Below, one piece after another: positions 10,541-17,591 of a DNA stretch of 64,000 nt. The notes beneath the pieces were generated by a model. It worked only from the letters and a program-made list of their open reading frames with translations, was not told where the DNA came from and ran no database searches. The stretch spans positions 124,001 to 188,000 of the forward strand of contig JBKPAD010000002.1 of assembly GCA_046726235.1 (NCBI GenBank). Direction: 5' to 3'. The first letter of the stretch is position 1; each line of letters opens with the position of its first letter. The position numbers were made by a program, and so were the translations under genes. The stretch comes from Nitricoxidireducens sp046726235. Lineage in GTDB: Bacteria > Pseudomonadota > Gammaproteobacteria > Burkholderiales > Rhodocyclaceae.

Positions 10541-11731
10541 TCAACCTTTCGGCAACGCGCGCTCGACCAGGCGCACCCAGTAGCGGATGCCGGTGGCGAT
10601 GACTTCGTCGTTGAAGTCGTAGTGCGGGCTGTGCAGCATGCAGCCGCCCTCGCCCGGGCCGTTGCCGATCCATGCGTAGCAGCCCGGCACGACGCGCGAC
10701 AGGTACGCGAAGTCCTCGGCGCCCATGCTCGGCTTGAGATGGGTGAATACTTGCCCGCCGTCCTCGCCTTGCGCGACGACTTGCCGCGCGACCTCACGGC
10801 AGAGGAATGAAGGCTCATCGGCGTTGATGGTCGGCGGATAGCCGCGTTCGAAGTTGAGCGCAGCCTTGACGCGATACGTGGTCTCGATGCCGTTGCAGAT
10901 TCGGCGCATGCCTTCCTCGAGCTGGTCCTGCAGCTCGGGACGGAAGCAGCGCACGGTGCCGCCCAGAACCGCCTCCTCGGGCAGCACGTTGTCGGCGTGG
11001 CCGGCATGGAAGCGGGTGACGCTGACGACCACGGCATCCTGCGGATCGGCGTTGCGGCTCACCAGCGTCTGCAGCGCCTGGATCAGCGCGGCGCCGGCCA
11101 TCACCGTATCGACGGCCTGGTGCGGCATCGCGGCGTGGCCGCCGCGGCCGGTGAGCTTGATCTCGAAGCGGTCGGCGCCGGCCATCACCGGGCCGTCCAT
11201 GACGGCGATGCTGCCGACCGGCAGCCCCGGCCAGTTGTGCAGGCCGAACACCATCTGCATCGGGAATCGCTCAAACAGCCCCTCCTCGACCATCAGGCGG
11301 CCGCCGCCTTCATGCTCCTCGGCCGGCTGGAAAATGAAATAAACGGTGCCGCCGAAGTCGCGCGTCTTCGCCAGCGCTTCGGCGGCGCCGAGCAGCATCG
11401 CCGTGTGGCCGTCGTGACCGCAGGCATGCATGCAGCCGGCGTGGCGCGAGCGATGCGGAAAGCTGTTGGCTTCGTCGAGCGGCAACGCGTCCATGTCGGC
11501 GCGCAGGCCGATGGCGCGGCTGCCGGCACCTCCGCGCAAGACGCCGACGACACCGGTGCGCGCGATGCCGCGATGCACTTCGACGCCGATCGATTCGAGA
11601 TGCGCGGCGACGACGTCTGACGTGCGATCCTCGCCGAACGCAAGCTCGGGGTGCGCGTGCAAATCGCGTCGCAACGCGGCGATGCGCGGCTGCAATTCCT
11701 CGATGATGTCGGCGAGATGCATGTCGCGCAT
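10541..11731 (-). CDS. M20 family metallo-amidohydrolase (hippurate hydrolase-like)
   Basis: 396 aa. Metal-site motifs of the M20D subfamily are seen: RADMDALPL (about 78-85), MHACGHDGHTAMLLGAA (C104 and H106) and QPAEEHEGGG (E138/E139). A dimerisation lid domain lies at about 185-295. Family members hydrolyse N-acyl amino acids, hippurate or indole-acetyl conjugates; the substrate here is not determined. The start MRDMHLADII could equally be the Met at residue 4. Cytoplasmic, monocistronic, bounded by terminators on both sides. Confidence 0.92.
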   Translation of the reverse strand: MRDMHLADIIEELQPRIAALRRDLHAHPELAFGEDRTSDVVAAHLESIGVEVHRGIARTGVVGVLRGGAGSRAIGLRADMDALPLDEANSFPHRSRHAGCMHACGHDGHTAMLLGAAEALAKTRDFGGTVYFIFQPAEEHEGGGRLMVEEGLFERFPMQMVFGLHNWPGLPVGSIAVMDGPVMAGADRFEIKLTGRGGHAAMPHQAVDTVMAGAALIQALQTLVSRNADPQDAVVVSVTRFHAGHADNVLPEEAVLGGTVRCFRPELQDQLEEGMRRICNGIETTYRVKAALNFERGYPPTINADEPSFLCREVARQVVAQGEDGGQVFTHLKPSMGAEDFAYLSRVVPGCYAWIGNGPGEGGCMLHSPHYDFNDEVIATGIRYWVRLVERALPKG

Positions 11732-11767
11732 TGTGACGCGGCGGACGTACTTTTCGCAAGCAGAAAC

Positions 11768-11790
11768 AAAGGCCGGCGCATGCCGGCCTT
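11768..11790 (-). terminator. second hairpin downstream of the rplI terminator
   Basis: Read on the minus strand, AAAGGCCGGC-ATGC-GCCGGCCTTT followed by GTTT. It lies between the rplI terminator and the amidohydrolase start and could act as a tandem back-up terminator or sit in the amidohydrolase leader. Confidence 0.55.
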
Positions 11791-11829
11791 CGTGAAGGCT
11801 CGCCTGCGAAGCAGGCGTTACGCCGAAAC

Positions 11830-11861
11830 AAAAAAGGCAGGGGAACGCCCCTGCCTTTTTT
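11830..11861 (-). terminator. intrinsic terminator of the rpsF-rplI operon
   Basis: Perfect stem GGCAGGGG/CCCCTGCC (11836-11843 and 11848-11855) with a 4-nt loop, flanked by six A and six T. Symmetrical, so active in either direction. It lies 17 nt past the rplI stop. Confidence 0.92.
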
Positions 11862-11877
11862 GCGGAGAACGACGCGA

Positions 11878-12327
11878 TTACTGTTCGGCGACGACCGAGA
11901 CGGTGATCTTGGCGACGACGTCCGTGTGCAGTGCGACTTCGAACTCGTTGTCGCCGATGGTCTTGATCGGGCCGGCCGGCATGCGGATGCCGGACTTCTC
12001 GACCTCGAAGCCCTGGGCGCCAAGCGCCTCGGCGACGTCGATGTTGCTGACCGAGCCGAACAGGCGGCCGTCGACGCCGGCCTTGCGGGCGATCGTCACG
12101 GTGACGCCTTCGAGCTTGCCGGCCTTTTCCTGCGCGGCGGCCAGCTTCTCGGCCTGGGCCTTCTCAAGCTCGGCGCGCTTGGCTTCGAAGAACTTCTTGT
12201 TCTCTTCGGTGGCGCGCTTGGCCTTGCCTTGCGGGATGAGGTAATTGCGGGCGTAGCCGTCCTTGACCTTGACCACGTCGCCGAGGCCGCCGAGGTTCAC
12301 CACCTTTTCCATCAGAATCACTTGCAT
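11878..12327 (-). CDS. rplI: 50S ribosomal protein bL9
   Basis: 149 aa, the usual length. The N terminus MQVILMEKVVNLGGLGDVVKVKDGY carries the rRNA-binding domain. A long connecting helix (Lys/Glu/Ala-rich, about 42-75) and a C-terminal domain ending VVAEQ follow. Last gene of the rpsF-priB-rpsR-rplI operon, 12 nt after rpsR. Confidence 0.98.
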   Translation of the reverse strand: MQVILMEKVVNLGGLGDVVKVKDGYARNYLIPQGKAKRATEENKKFFEAKRAELEKAQAEKLAAAQEKAGKLEGVTVTIARKAGVDGRLFGSVSNIDVAEALGAQGFEVEKSGIRMPAGPIKTIGDNEFEVALHTDVVAKITVSVVAEQ

Positions 12328-12339
12328 GGCGGTCTCCTC

Positions 12340-12618
12340 TTACTTGTGCAGGTCGGTGTAAGGCATCAGCGCAAGGAAGCGCGCGCGCTTGATGGCCGTG
12401 GAAAGCTGGCGCTGGTAGCCGCTCTTGGTGCCGGTGATGCGCGCCGGCATGATCTTGCCGTTCTCGCCGATGAAATCCTTGAGGATGTCCACATCCTTGT
12501 AGTCGATCTCTTCGATCTTCTCGGCCGAGAAGCGGCAGAACTTGCGGCGCTTGAACAGGCTGCGGCCCTTGTCGTCCTTCTTCTTGCCGGCAGTTTTACT
12601 CTTGGGTTTGAATGCCAT
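12340..12618 (-). CDS. rpsR: 30S ribosomal protein bS18
   Basis: 92 aa. Basic N-terminal extension, then the bS18 core (FKRRKFCRFSAEKIEEIDYKD, with the ILKDFI and AIKRARFLALMPY motifs). It pairs with bS6 on the 30S platform. Its start lies inside the end of priB (23-nt overlap in a different frame), indicating translational coupling. A zinc-type cysteine set is absent. Confidence 0.97.
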   Translation of the reverse strand: MAFKPKSKTAGKKKDDKGRSLFKRRKFCRFSAEKIEEIDYKDVDILKDFIGENGKIMPARITGTKSGYQRQLSTAIKRARFLALMPYTDLHK

Positions 12619-12934
12619 TTTCGTTTCCTTCCAGAAATTCCAGTTTCGTCACATGCAGCACGGGACTCTTGCTCTTGACGCTCCGGGCGGCGACGAAGCC
12701 CGTGAGGGCCAGCATGTCGCCGGGCTTGGCGTCCTTGAGCAGCAGCGCGGTGGGACCCAGTGCGAGGCAGGCCATTTCGCATTCGACCTTGCGCGGCTTT
12801 TCCGCTTCGATCTGCTCCGACTCGTGGCCGAGGCGGAATTCGAGGGCGGGCAGGCCGGCAGGCGTGTAGCGCAGGACTCCTCGTTCGAGCAGCGTGCCGG
12901 TCAGTTCGAGCCGGTTGGCTGCGGGTCGGGTCAC
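12596..12934 (-). CDS. priB: primosomal replication protein N (PriB)
   Basis: 112 aa, an OB-fold single-strand DNA-binding protein of the replication-restart primosome. Seen: N-terminal NRLELTGTLLERGVLRYTPAG and the ECEMACLALGP strand typical of betaproteobacterial PriB. Its position between rpsF and rpsR is diagnostic for beta- and gammaproteobacteria. It ends inside rpsR. The start at 12934 lies 18 nt after rpsF. Confidence 0.94.
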   Translation of the reverse strand: MTRPAANRLELTGTLLERGVLRYTPAGLPALEFRLGHESEQIEAEKPRKVECEMACLALGPTALLLKDAKPGDMLALTGFVAARSVKSKSPVLHVTKLEFLEGNENGIQTQE

Positions 12935-12952
12935 TACGGCGCCGTGCGTCCG

Positions 12953-13348
12953 TCAGGCTGCGGCAGCTTCCGCCTTGGCTTCGCCGGCCGGCGCTTCGGC
13001 AGCCGGGGCGGCCGTGAGCGAGCGCGACTTCTCTTCCTTCATCATCGGCGAGGGCGTGGCCACGGCCTTGGTCATCTTGACCGTCAGGTGGCGCAGCACG
13101 GCGTCGTTGAACTTGAAGGCATTCTCGAGTTCGGCCAGCGTCTCGCCGTCGCACTCGATGTTCATCAGCACGTAGTGGGCCTTATGCACCTTCTGGATCG
13201 GGTAGGCCATCTGGCGGCGGCCCCAGTCCTCGAGGCGGTGGATGGCGCCGTTGCGGCCGGTGACGAGCGTCTTGTAACGCTCGATCATCGCCGGGACCTG
13301 CTCCGACTGGTCCGGATGAACGATGAAAACGATTTCATAATGTCGCAT
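12953..13348 (-). CDS. rpsF: 30S ribosomal protein bS6
   Basis: 131 aa. The start at 13348 (MRHYEIVFIVHPDQS) has AGGAG about 6 nt upstream; longer in-frame starts lack family support. The ferredoxin-like fold is followed by an Ala/Glu/Lys-rich C-terminal tail (about 100-131), longer than in some homologs. First gene of the operon, transcribed from the promoter at 13416-13444. Confidence 0.97.
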   Translation of the reverse strand: MRHYEIVFIVHPDQSEQVPAMIERYKTLVTGRNGAIHRLEDWGRRQMAYPIQKVHKAHYVLMNIECDGETLAELENAFKFNDAVLRHLTVKMTKAVATPSPMMKEEKSRSLTAAPAAEAPAGEAKAEAAAA

Positions 13349-13415
13349 GCAATCTCCTTTTGGCTTGGCAACCCTCCCGCATGCGTTACGGGTAGGGCAA
13401 GGTGGAAAACCGTGT

Positions 13416-13444
13416 ATTCTACTGCGGCGACCGCACCAGAGCAA
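13416..13444 (-). promoter_or_regulatory. sigma70-type promoter of the rpsF operon
   Basis: On the minus strand, TTGCTC (13444-13439), exactly 17 nt, then TAGAAT (13421-13416). About 68 nt of leader precede rpsF, room for autogenous control by bS6:bS18, a known regulation in other bacteria. I did not model the leader fold. Confidence 0.6.
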
Positions 13445-13514
13445 GGGATTGCAGGACTTGGCTGACCGCCTTCTTCCCCGCCCGGCCGCTTGCGATCCGC
13501 GATAGCCTGCGACG

Positions 13515-14405
13515 ATGGACAACATGCCCGAATCCGCGCCTCCGCCGACCGTCGAGACGCCCTTCCCCGACCTCGCGGGATGGGTGGATTTCTATCGCAC
13601 CGCCAGCCTGCCCGTGCTCCGCCACACGGCCCACAAGCTGGAGGAAATGCGCGAAAACGCCGAGAACGTGAACGGCCGCGTGCTTTCGAACGTGATCCTG
13701 CACGATCCGCTGATGACCCTGCGCGTCCTCGCCTTCATCGAGGAACACCGCCGCGCCCGCCAGAAGACCGACATCACGACGATCGAACGGGCGCTGATGA
13801 TGATCGGCGTCGGGCCCTTCTTCGATGCCTTCCAGAACCTGCCGCTGGTCGAGGACCAGCTCAAGGGTCATCCCAAGGCCCTGCTCGGCCTCCTCAAGGT
13901 GATCGGCCGCTCGCGCAAGGCCGTGTTTTGGGCGCGCGACTGGGCCGCGTTGCGCAAGGATCTCAACGTCGACGAGGTCATCGTCGCCGCCTTGCTGCAC
14001 GACTTCGCGGAAATCCTCATGTGGTCGTTCGCCCCGGCGCTGGCGACACGGGTCAGAGAGCGCCAGGCGCACGACCGCACGCTGCGCTCGGTCGCCATCC
14101 AGACCGAAATATACAAAGTGCCGCTCTATGAGATCAAGCTGGCGCTCGCACAGGAATGGCGCCTGCCCGAGCTGCTGACGACGCTGATGGATCCGGAGAA
14201 CGCCGAGCATCCGCGCGTGCGCAACGTCGAGTTGGCGGTCGACCTGGCCCGCCACTCTGCCAACGGCTGGGACGATGCCGCCCTGCCCGACGACTACAAG
14301 GCGATCGGCGAACTGCTGCACCTGAACATCGAGACGGTGAAGAAGCGCATCGGCGTGCCCGAGGACGAAGACGGCGCCGGCGAGGCAGTGCCGGTCGCCG
14401 GCTAG
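13515..14405 (+). CDS. HDOD domain protein
   Basis: 296 aa made almost entirely of one HDOD domain (about 20-235), a catalytically degenerate HD-type output domain linked to signal transduction. Seen: the conserved VNGRVLSNVILHDPLMTLRVL helix and the LLHDFAEILMW segment. No receiver, GGDEF or EAL domain is attached, so this is a stand-alone HDOD protein of unknown partner. Divergent from rpsF; its 3' end overlaps the convergent small membrane gene by 4 nt. Confidence 0.87.
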   Translation: MDNMPESAPPPTVETPFPDLAGWVDFYRTASLPVLRHTAHKLEEMRENAENVNGRVLSNVILHDPLMTLRVLAFIEEHRRARQKTDITTIERALMMIGVGPFFDAFQNLPLVEDQLKGHPKALLGLLKVIGRSRKAVFWARDWAALRKDLNVDEVIVAALLHDFAEILMWSFAPALATRVRERQAHDRTLRSVAIQTEIYKVPLYEIKLALAQEWRLPELLTTLMDPENAEHPRVRNVELAVDLARHSANGWDDAALPDDYKAIGELLHLNIETVKKRIGVPEDEDGAGEAVPVAG

Positions 14406-14602
14406 CCGCAGTAGCGCAGGTTGGCGAATTCCAGCAGGAGCTCGGGCTGGCGATAGCCGAGGAAGACCAGGACCAGCATCAGCACGGCCAACAGTGCGAC
14501 GCCGCCCCACAGCAGGAACCAACGGGGCCGCCGCCGGGCGTTTGCCGTATCATGCGCGGACCCTTCTTTGCCTTGGGAGGAAGTCATGGGAGTGGGAACC
14601 AT
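14402..14602 (-). CDS. small single-pass membrane protein (up to 66 aa)
   Basis: Up to 66 aa, with one hydrophobic segment in the middle (WFLLWGGVALLAVLMLVLVFLGY) flanked by an RRRPR positive patch on the N-terminal side, predicting the N terminus inside. Two possible ATG starts (14602 and 14587), neither with a clear ribosome site; both overlap the divergent lemA start region. No family recognised. Could be genuine or a chance frame; the hydrophobic design favours a real gene. Confidence 0.45.
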   Translation of the reverse strand: MVPTPMTSSQGKEGSAHDTANARRRPRWFLLWGGVALLAVLMLVLVFLGYRQPELLLEFANLRYCG

Positions 14603-15158
14603 CGTATTGCTCGGTGCGCTCGCGGTGCTGCTGGCCTACGGCGTCATGGTGTACAACGGGCTGGTGCAGCTCAAGCATACCGTCGCGCGGGCCTGGGCGA
14701 ACATCGACGTCGTCCTCAAGCAGCGCCACGACGAACTGCCCAAGCTCGTCGAGACCTGCAAGCAGTATAAGCAGTTCGAACAGACGACGCTGCAGCAGGT
14801 GATCGAGGCGCGCTCCCGCGTCCAGACGGCGCGCGAGCAGGGCGACGTCCCCGCCCTCGGCCGCGCCGAGGGCGTCCTGCGCATGGGCCTCGGCCAGATA
14901 TTCGCCGTCGCGGAAGCGTATCCGGAACTGAAGGCCAACGAGAACTTCATGCAGCTCCAAGGGCGAATTTCGGCGCTCGAAAACGCCATCGCCGACCGCC
15001 GCGAGCTCTACAACGAAGCCGTCAACATCAACAACGTGCGCGTCGAGCAGTTTCCCGACTTCGTCATCGCCCAGGCCTTCCGCTTCGACGCCAAGCCGCT
15101 GCTGGAGTTCGCCGCCGCCGAGAAGGCGGATCCCGACATGAAGGCGCTGTTCAGCTAG
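14586..15158 (+). CDS. lemA: LemA family protein
   Basis: 190 aa. The ATG at 14586 follows GGGAGG. An N-terminal membrane segment (about 4-20) is followed by the LemA four-helix bundle. Family motifs seen: YNGLVQLKHTVARAWANIDVVLKQRHDELPKLVE and RRELYNEAVNINNVRVEQFPDFVIA (each shown here as one read of a contiguous region in parts: N-half near 22-56, C-half near 138-163). The function of bacterial LemA proteins is unsettled. It is followed 4 nt later by a GIDE-like gene, a recurrent pairing. Confidence 0.93.
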   Translation: MGVGTIVLLGALAVLLAYGVMVYNGLVQLKHTVARAWANIDVVLKQRHDELPKLVETCKQYKQFEQTTLQQVIEARSRVQTAREQGDVPALGRAEGVLRMGLGQIFAVAEAYPELKANENFMQLQGRISALENAIADRRELYNEAVNINNVRVEQFPDFVIAQAFRFDAKPLLEFAAAEKADPDMKALFS

Positions 15159-15162
15159 GACC

Positions 15163-16059
15163 ATGCGGCAGCGCCTGCGGCGCGAATATGGCCGCTTCCT
15201 CACCTCCGGCGGCCAATTGGTGCTGCTCGGCGCCGGCGCGGAAATCGACACGCCCACCGGCTGGGCCGCCTGCGCCGGACTCATCGCCGCCATCAGCCTG
15301 TTCGCCTGGGTCTCGACCTGGCGTCGCGCCCGCGCTTTCGACGACACGCCGACGTCGAAGGTCGCGTCGGCGGCCCAGGGGTATACCGAACTGCTTGGCC
15401 GCGGCAAGCCGCTCGCCGGCTCTCCGCTCCTCGCCGCCTTGAGCCACCTGCCCTGCCTCTGGTACCGCTACCGCATCGAGCACCGCCGGGACAACAAGTG
15501 GGAGCACGAGGGATCCGGCGAATCGGACGCCTCGTTCATTCTCGACGACGGTAGCGGCCAATGCGTCGTCGATCCCGAAGGTGCCGAAGTCGTGCCGGCG
15601 CGCAGGGACCAGTGGACGCAGGGCGACCGCCGCTTCACCGAATGGCTGCTGCTCGAGAACGAGCCGTTGTATGCGCTCGGCCAGTTCCAGACCCTCGGCA
15701 GCCAGGACCTGAAGCTCGATCGCGACGCCGACGTCAAGGCGTTGCTCGCCGCCTGGAAGAAGGAGCCCCACGAGCTGCTGCGCCGCTTCGACCTCGACGG
15801 CAACGGCGAGCTCGACCTGCGCGAGTGGGAACTGGCCCGCGCCCAAGCCCGGCGCGAAGTGGAGCGGCAGCACCGCGAGGAGCGGCTCCAGCCCGAACTC
15901 CACCTCATGCGCCTGCCCGACGACCGGCGGTTGTACGTGATCTCGACGCTGCAGCCAGCCGCCCTCTCGAAACGCTACCGTTGGTGGTCGGCCGTGCACC
16001 TCACCATCTTCTTCGCCGGCCTCGCCGGCATGGCGTACGCCCTGCGAATGCCCGCCTGA
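15163..16059 (+). CDS. GIDE-domain-like membrane protein with an EF-hand
   Basis: 298 aa. Membrane segments at about 32-52 and 276-294 bracket a cytosolic or periplasmic beta-rich region, the layout of the GIDE/MULAN-like proteins often encoded next to lemA. There is no RING finger, so ubiquitin-ligase activity is not implied. At 210-221 a textbook EF-hand loop is present (D210, D212, N214, E216, E221; DLDGNGELDLRE), followed by a charged Arg/Glu helix. Calcium binding is inferred. Likely co-translated with lemA (4-nt gap). Confidence 0.75.
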   Translation: MRQRLRREYGRFLTSGGQLVLLGAGAEIDTPTGWAACAGLIAAISLFAWVSTWRRARAFDDTPTSKVASAAQGYTELLGRGKPLAGSPLLAALSHLPCLWYRYRIEHRRDNKWEHEGSGESDASFILDDGSGQCVVDPEGAEVVPARRDQWTQGDRRFTEWLLLENEPLYALGQFQTLGSQDLKLDRDADVKALLAAWKKEPHELLRRFDLDGNGELDLREWELARAQARREVERQHREERLQPELHLMRLPDDRRLYVISTLQPAALSKRYRWWSAVHLTIFFAGLAGMAYALRMPA

Positions 16060-16064
16060 GGCGG

Positions 16065-16092
16065 TTGCCGCTGACATCCGCGGTGCTATAGT
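16065..16092 (+). promoter_or_regulatory. candidate promoter for the FliD-like gene
   Basis: TTGCCG (16065-16070), 16 nt, TATAGT (16087-16092), 30 nt ahead of the ATG. It looks like a sigma70 promoter; no flagellar sigma28 match is seen here. Confidence 0.35.
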
Positions 16093-16121
16093 TCAGGCGT
16101 CACCTGCGTCCGGAGGACGTC

Positions 16122-16910
16122 ATGGACCTCTCCAGCATCGCCCAACTCACCACCAGCATCTCCGGCGTCGGTTCGCAGTCGGGGAGCGTCGGTTCGAGCA
16201 CCATAGCCGTCACGCGCCAGGACCCGACCGCGGCAGCCGCCAAGGCGACCAAACGCGCCACCGACCGTACCGAGGAAAAGCTCGAATCCACCAAGGTCCA
16301 GCTCTCCGCCTACGGCCAGATCAAGGGCGCGGTTTCCGAGCTCCAGACGGCCAGCAAGGCCGTCTCCGAGCCCAGCAAGACGGCGACCGCCGACGAAGCG
16401 CGCAAGACCATCGAGAACTTCGTCTCCGCTTACAACAAGGCGAACACCACGGTCGCGCGCACGACGCGCAACGACCGCAAGGAAAGCGGCGCGCTCGCCA
16501 ACGACTCCCGGGCGCGCGGCGCCGCCAACGACCTGCGGCGTTCGGTCAGCGAAGGCGAGAGCCTTGCCAAGCTCGAAAAGGCGGGCATCACGAAGAACAA
16601 GGACGGATCCCTGTCGCTGGACACCAAGGCGCTCGACAAAGCGCTCAAGGAAAGCCCGAGCGAAACCGTGACCGCCGTAGCCGGCGTCGCGAAGCAGGTC
16701 GAGAAGACTGCGACCAAGGAACTCGCCAGCACTGGCAACGTCGGTTCCTCCGTGCAGAACTTGGACGAACGCAGCCGCCGCCTCGAGGCCGAGCAGGCCG
16801 CCCAACTCGCGGCGGTCCAAGCCTCGCAGCGCACGGTCGAGCAGAAGACCGCCAACATCGCCCAGGCAGCGAGCGGCATAGCGGCCTACCAGCGCAACTT
16901 CCTCGGCTAG
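16122..16910 (+). CDS. short FliD-like (flagellar cap family) protein
   Basis: 262 aa with GGAGG before the ATG. Read in order: a low-complexity Ser/Gly N terminus; a helix with STKVQLSAYGQIKGAVSELQTA (about 56-76, D1-like); IENFVSAYNKANTTVART (about 96-113); GITKNKDGSLSLDTKALDKAL (about 154-174); and a long C-terminal heptad helix (about 205-262). These are the hallmarks of FliD N- and C-terminal stalk regions. The variable outer domains of a normal cap protein are absent. Not next to other flagellar genes. Family inferred from motifs; exact role unknown. Confidence 0.6.
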   Translation: MDLSSIAQLTTSISGVGSQSGSVGSSTIAVTRQDPTAAAAKATKRATDRTEEKLESTKVQLSAYGQIKGAVSELQTASKAVSEPSKTATADEARKTIENFVSAYNKANTTVARTTRNDRKESGALANDSRARGAANDLRRSVSEGESLAKLEKAGITKNKDGSLSLDTKALDKALKESPSETVTAVAGVAKQVEKTATKELASTGNVGSSVQNLDERSRRLEAEQAAQLAAVQASQRTVEQKTANIAQAASGIAAYQRNFLG

Positions 16911-16944
16911 CCGATGGTGCGACCCGCTACAATATGCGGCCCGC

Positions 16945-17020
16945 GCCCTCGTAGCTCAGTGGATAGAGCGACCGCCTCCTAAGCGGTAGGTCACAGGTTC
17001 GATTCCTGTCTTGGGCGCCA
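16945..17020 (+). tRNA. tRNA-Arg (anticodon CCT)
   Basis: 76 nt with encoded CCA (17018-17020). The D stem is GCTC/GAGC. The anticodon stem ACCGC/GCGGT carries loop CTCCTAA (anticodon CCT). The T stem ACAGG/CCTGT carries loop TTCGATT. The acceptor stem pairs at 1-4 and 7, but positions 5-68 and 6-67 are T-T and C-T mismatches. A TACAAT hexamer at 16929-16934 may be the -10. It reads the AGG codon, rare in GC-rich genomes. Confidence 0.93.
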
Positions 17021-17039
17021 TATTGCATAATCCCAGGCC

Positions 17040-17591
17040 ATGACAGGATCAAGGCCCCGAAAACCCCAGACCAGCGAGGCGGAAGTGCGCGACATGCAGC
17101 GCGCCGTGGCTGCCTTGCGGATCGAACTCGAGCGGGCGCGCAGCGAAGCGGCGCAGGCGGTCGAACATGCGCAGGCAGCGGCCGCCGCAGACATCCGGCA
17201 ATTGCAGGCGACGGTCGGCGCCCTGCGCGACGAACTCGAACGTGCCAACGGCGCGCGGGACGTGGCGGTGCAACAGGCGCATGCCGCCGGTCGCGGCGAA
17301 ATTCAGCAGCTTCACGACACCGTCTCGGCACTGCGCGCCGAGCTGGAAAAGGCGCGCAACGACACCGATGCCGCGGTGAGAGAAGCGGTTTCCGCCGGCC
17401 AGGGCGAGATCGCACAATTGCGGGCAACCGCCGGTTCGTTGCGTGAAGCACTCGAGCGGGCGCAGGTCGACAAGGAAATCGCCTTGCAACAGGAAAAGAA
17501 GATTCAAGCCGAAGAGCGCGCGCAGTTCCAGGACACCGTCAGGGCGCTGCGCGAGCGCCTCGAAGCTGCGACCGGCGAGGCATGCCGCTGA
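17040..17591 (+). CDS. coiled-coil protein built of 36-residue repeats
   Basis: 183 aa. After a short basic start, the chain is about five imperfect copies of a 36-residue unit. Each copy opens with a hydrophobic-Q-L-x-x-T-V-x-A-L-R-x-E-L-E-x-A pattern (copies start near residues 16, 53, 89, 125 and 161). All is predicted coiled coil, rich in Ala, Glu, Arg and Gln; no membrane segment. The last 10 nt overlap the start of the cyclase gene, so the two are translationally coupled. No named family; a scaffolding or partner role for the cyclase is inference. Confidence 0.65.
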   Translation: MTGSRPRKPQTSEAEVRDMQRAVAALRIELERARSEAAQAVEHAQAAAAADIRQLQATVGALRDELERANGARDVAVQQAHAAGRGEIQQLHDTVSALRAELEKARNDTDAAVREAVSAGQGEIAQLRATAGSLREALERAQVDKEIALQQEKKIQAEERAQFQDTVRALRERLEAATGEACR

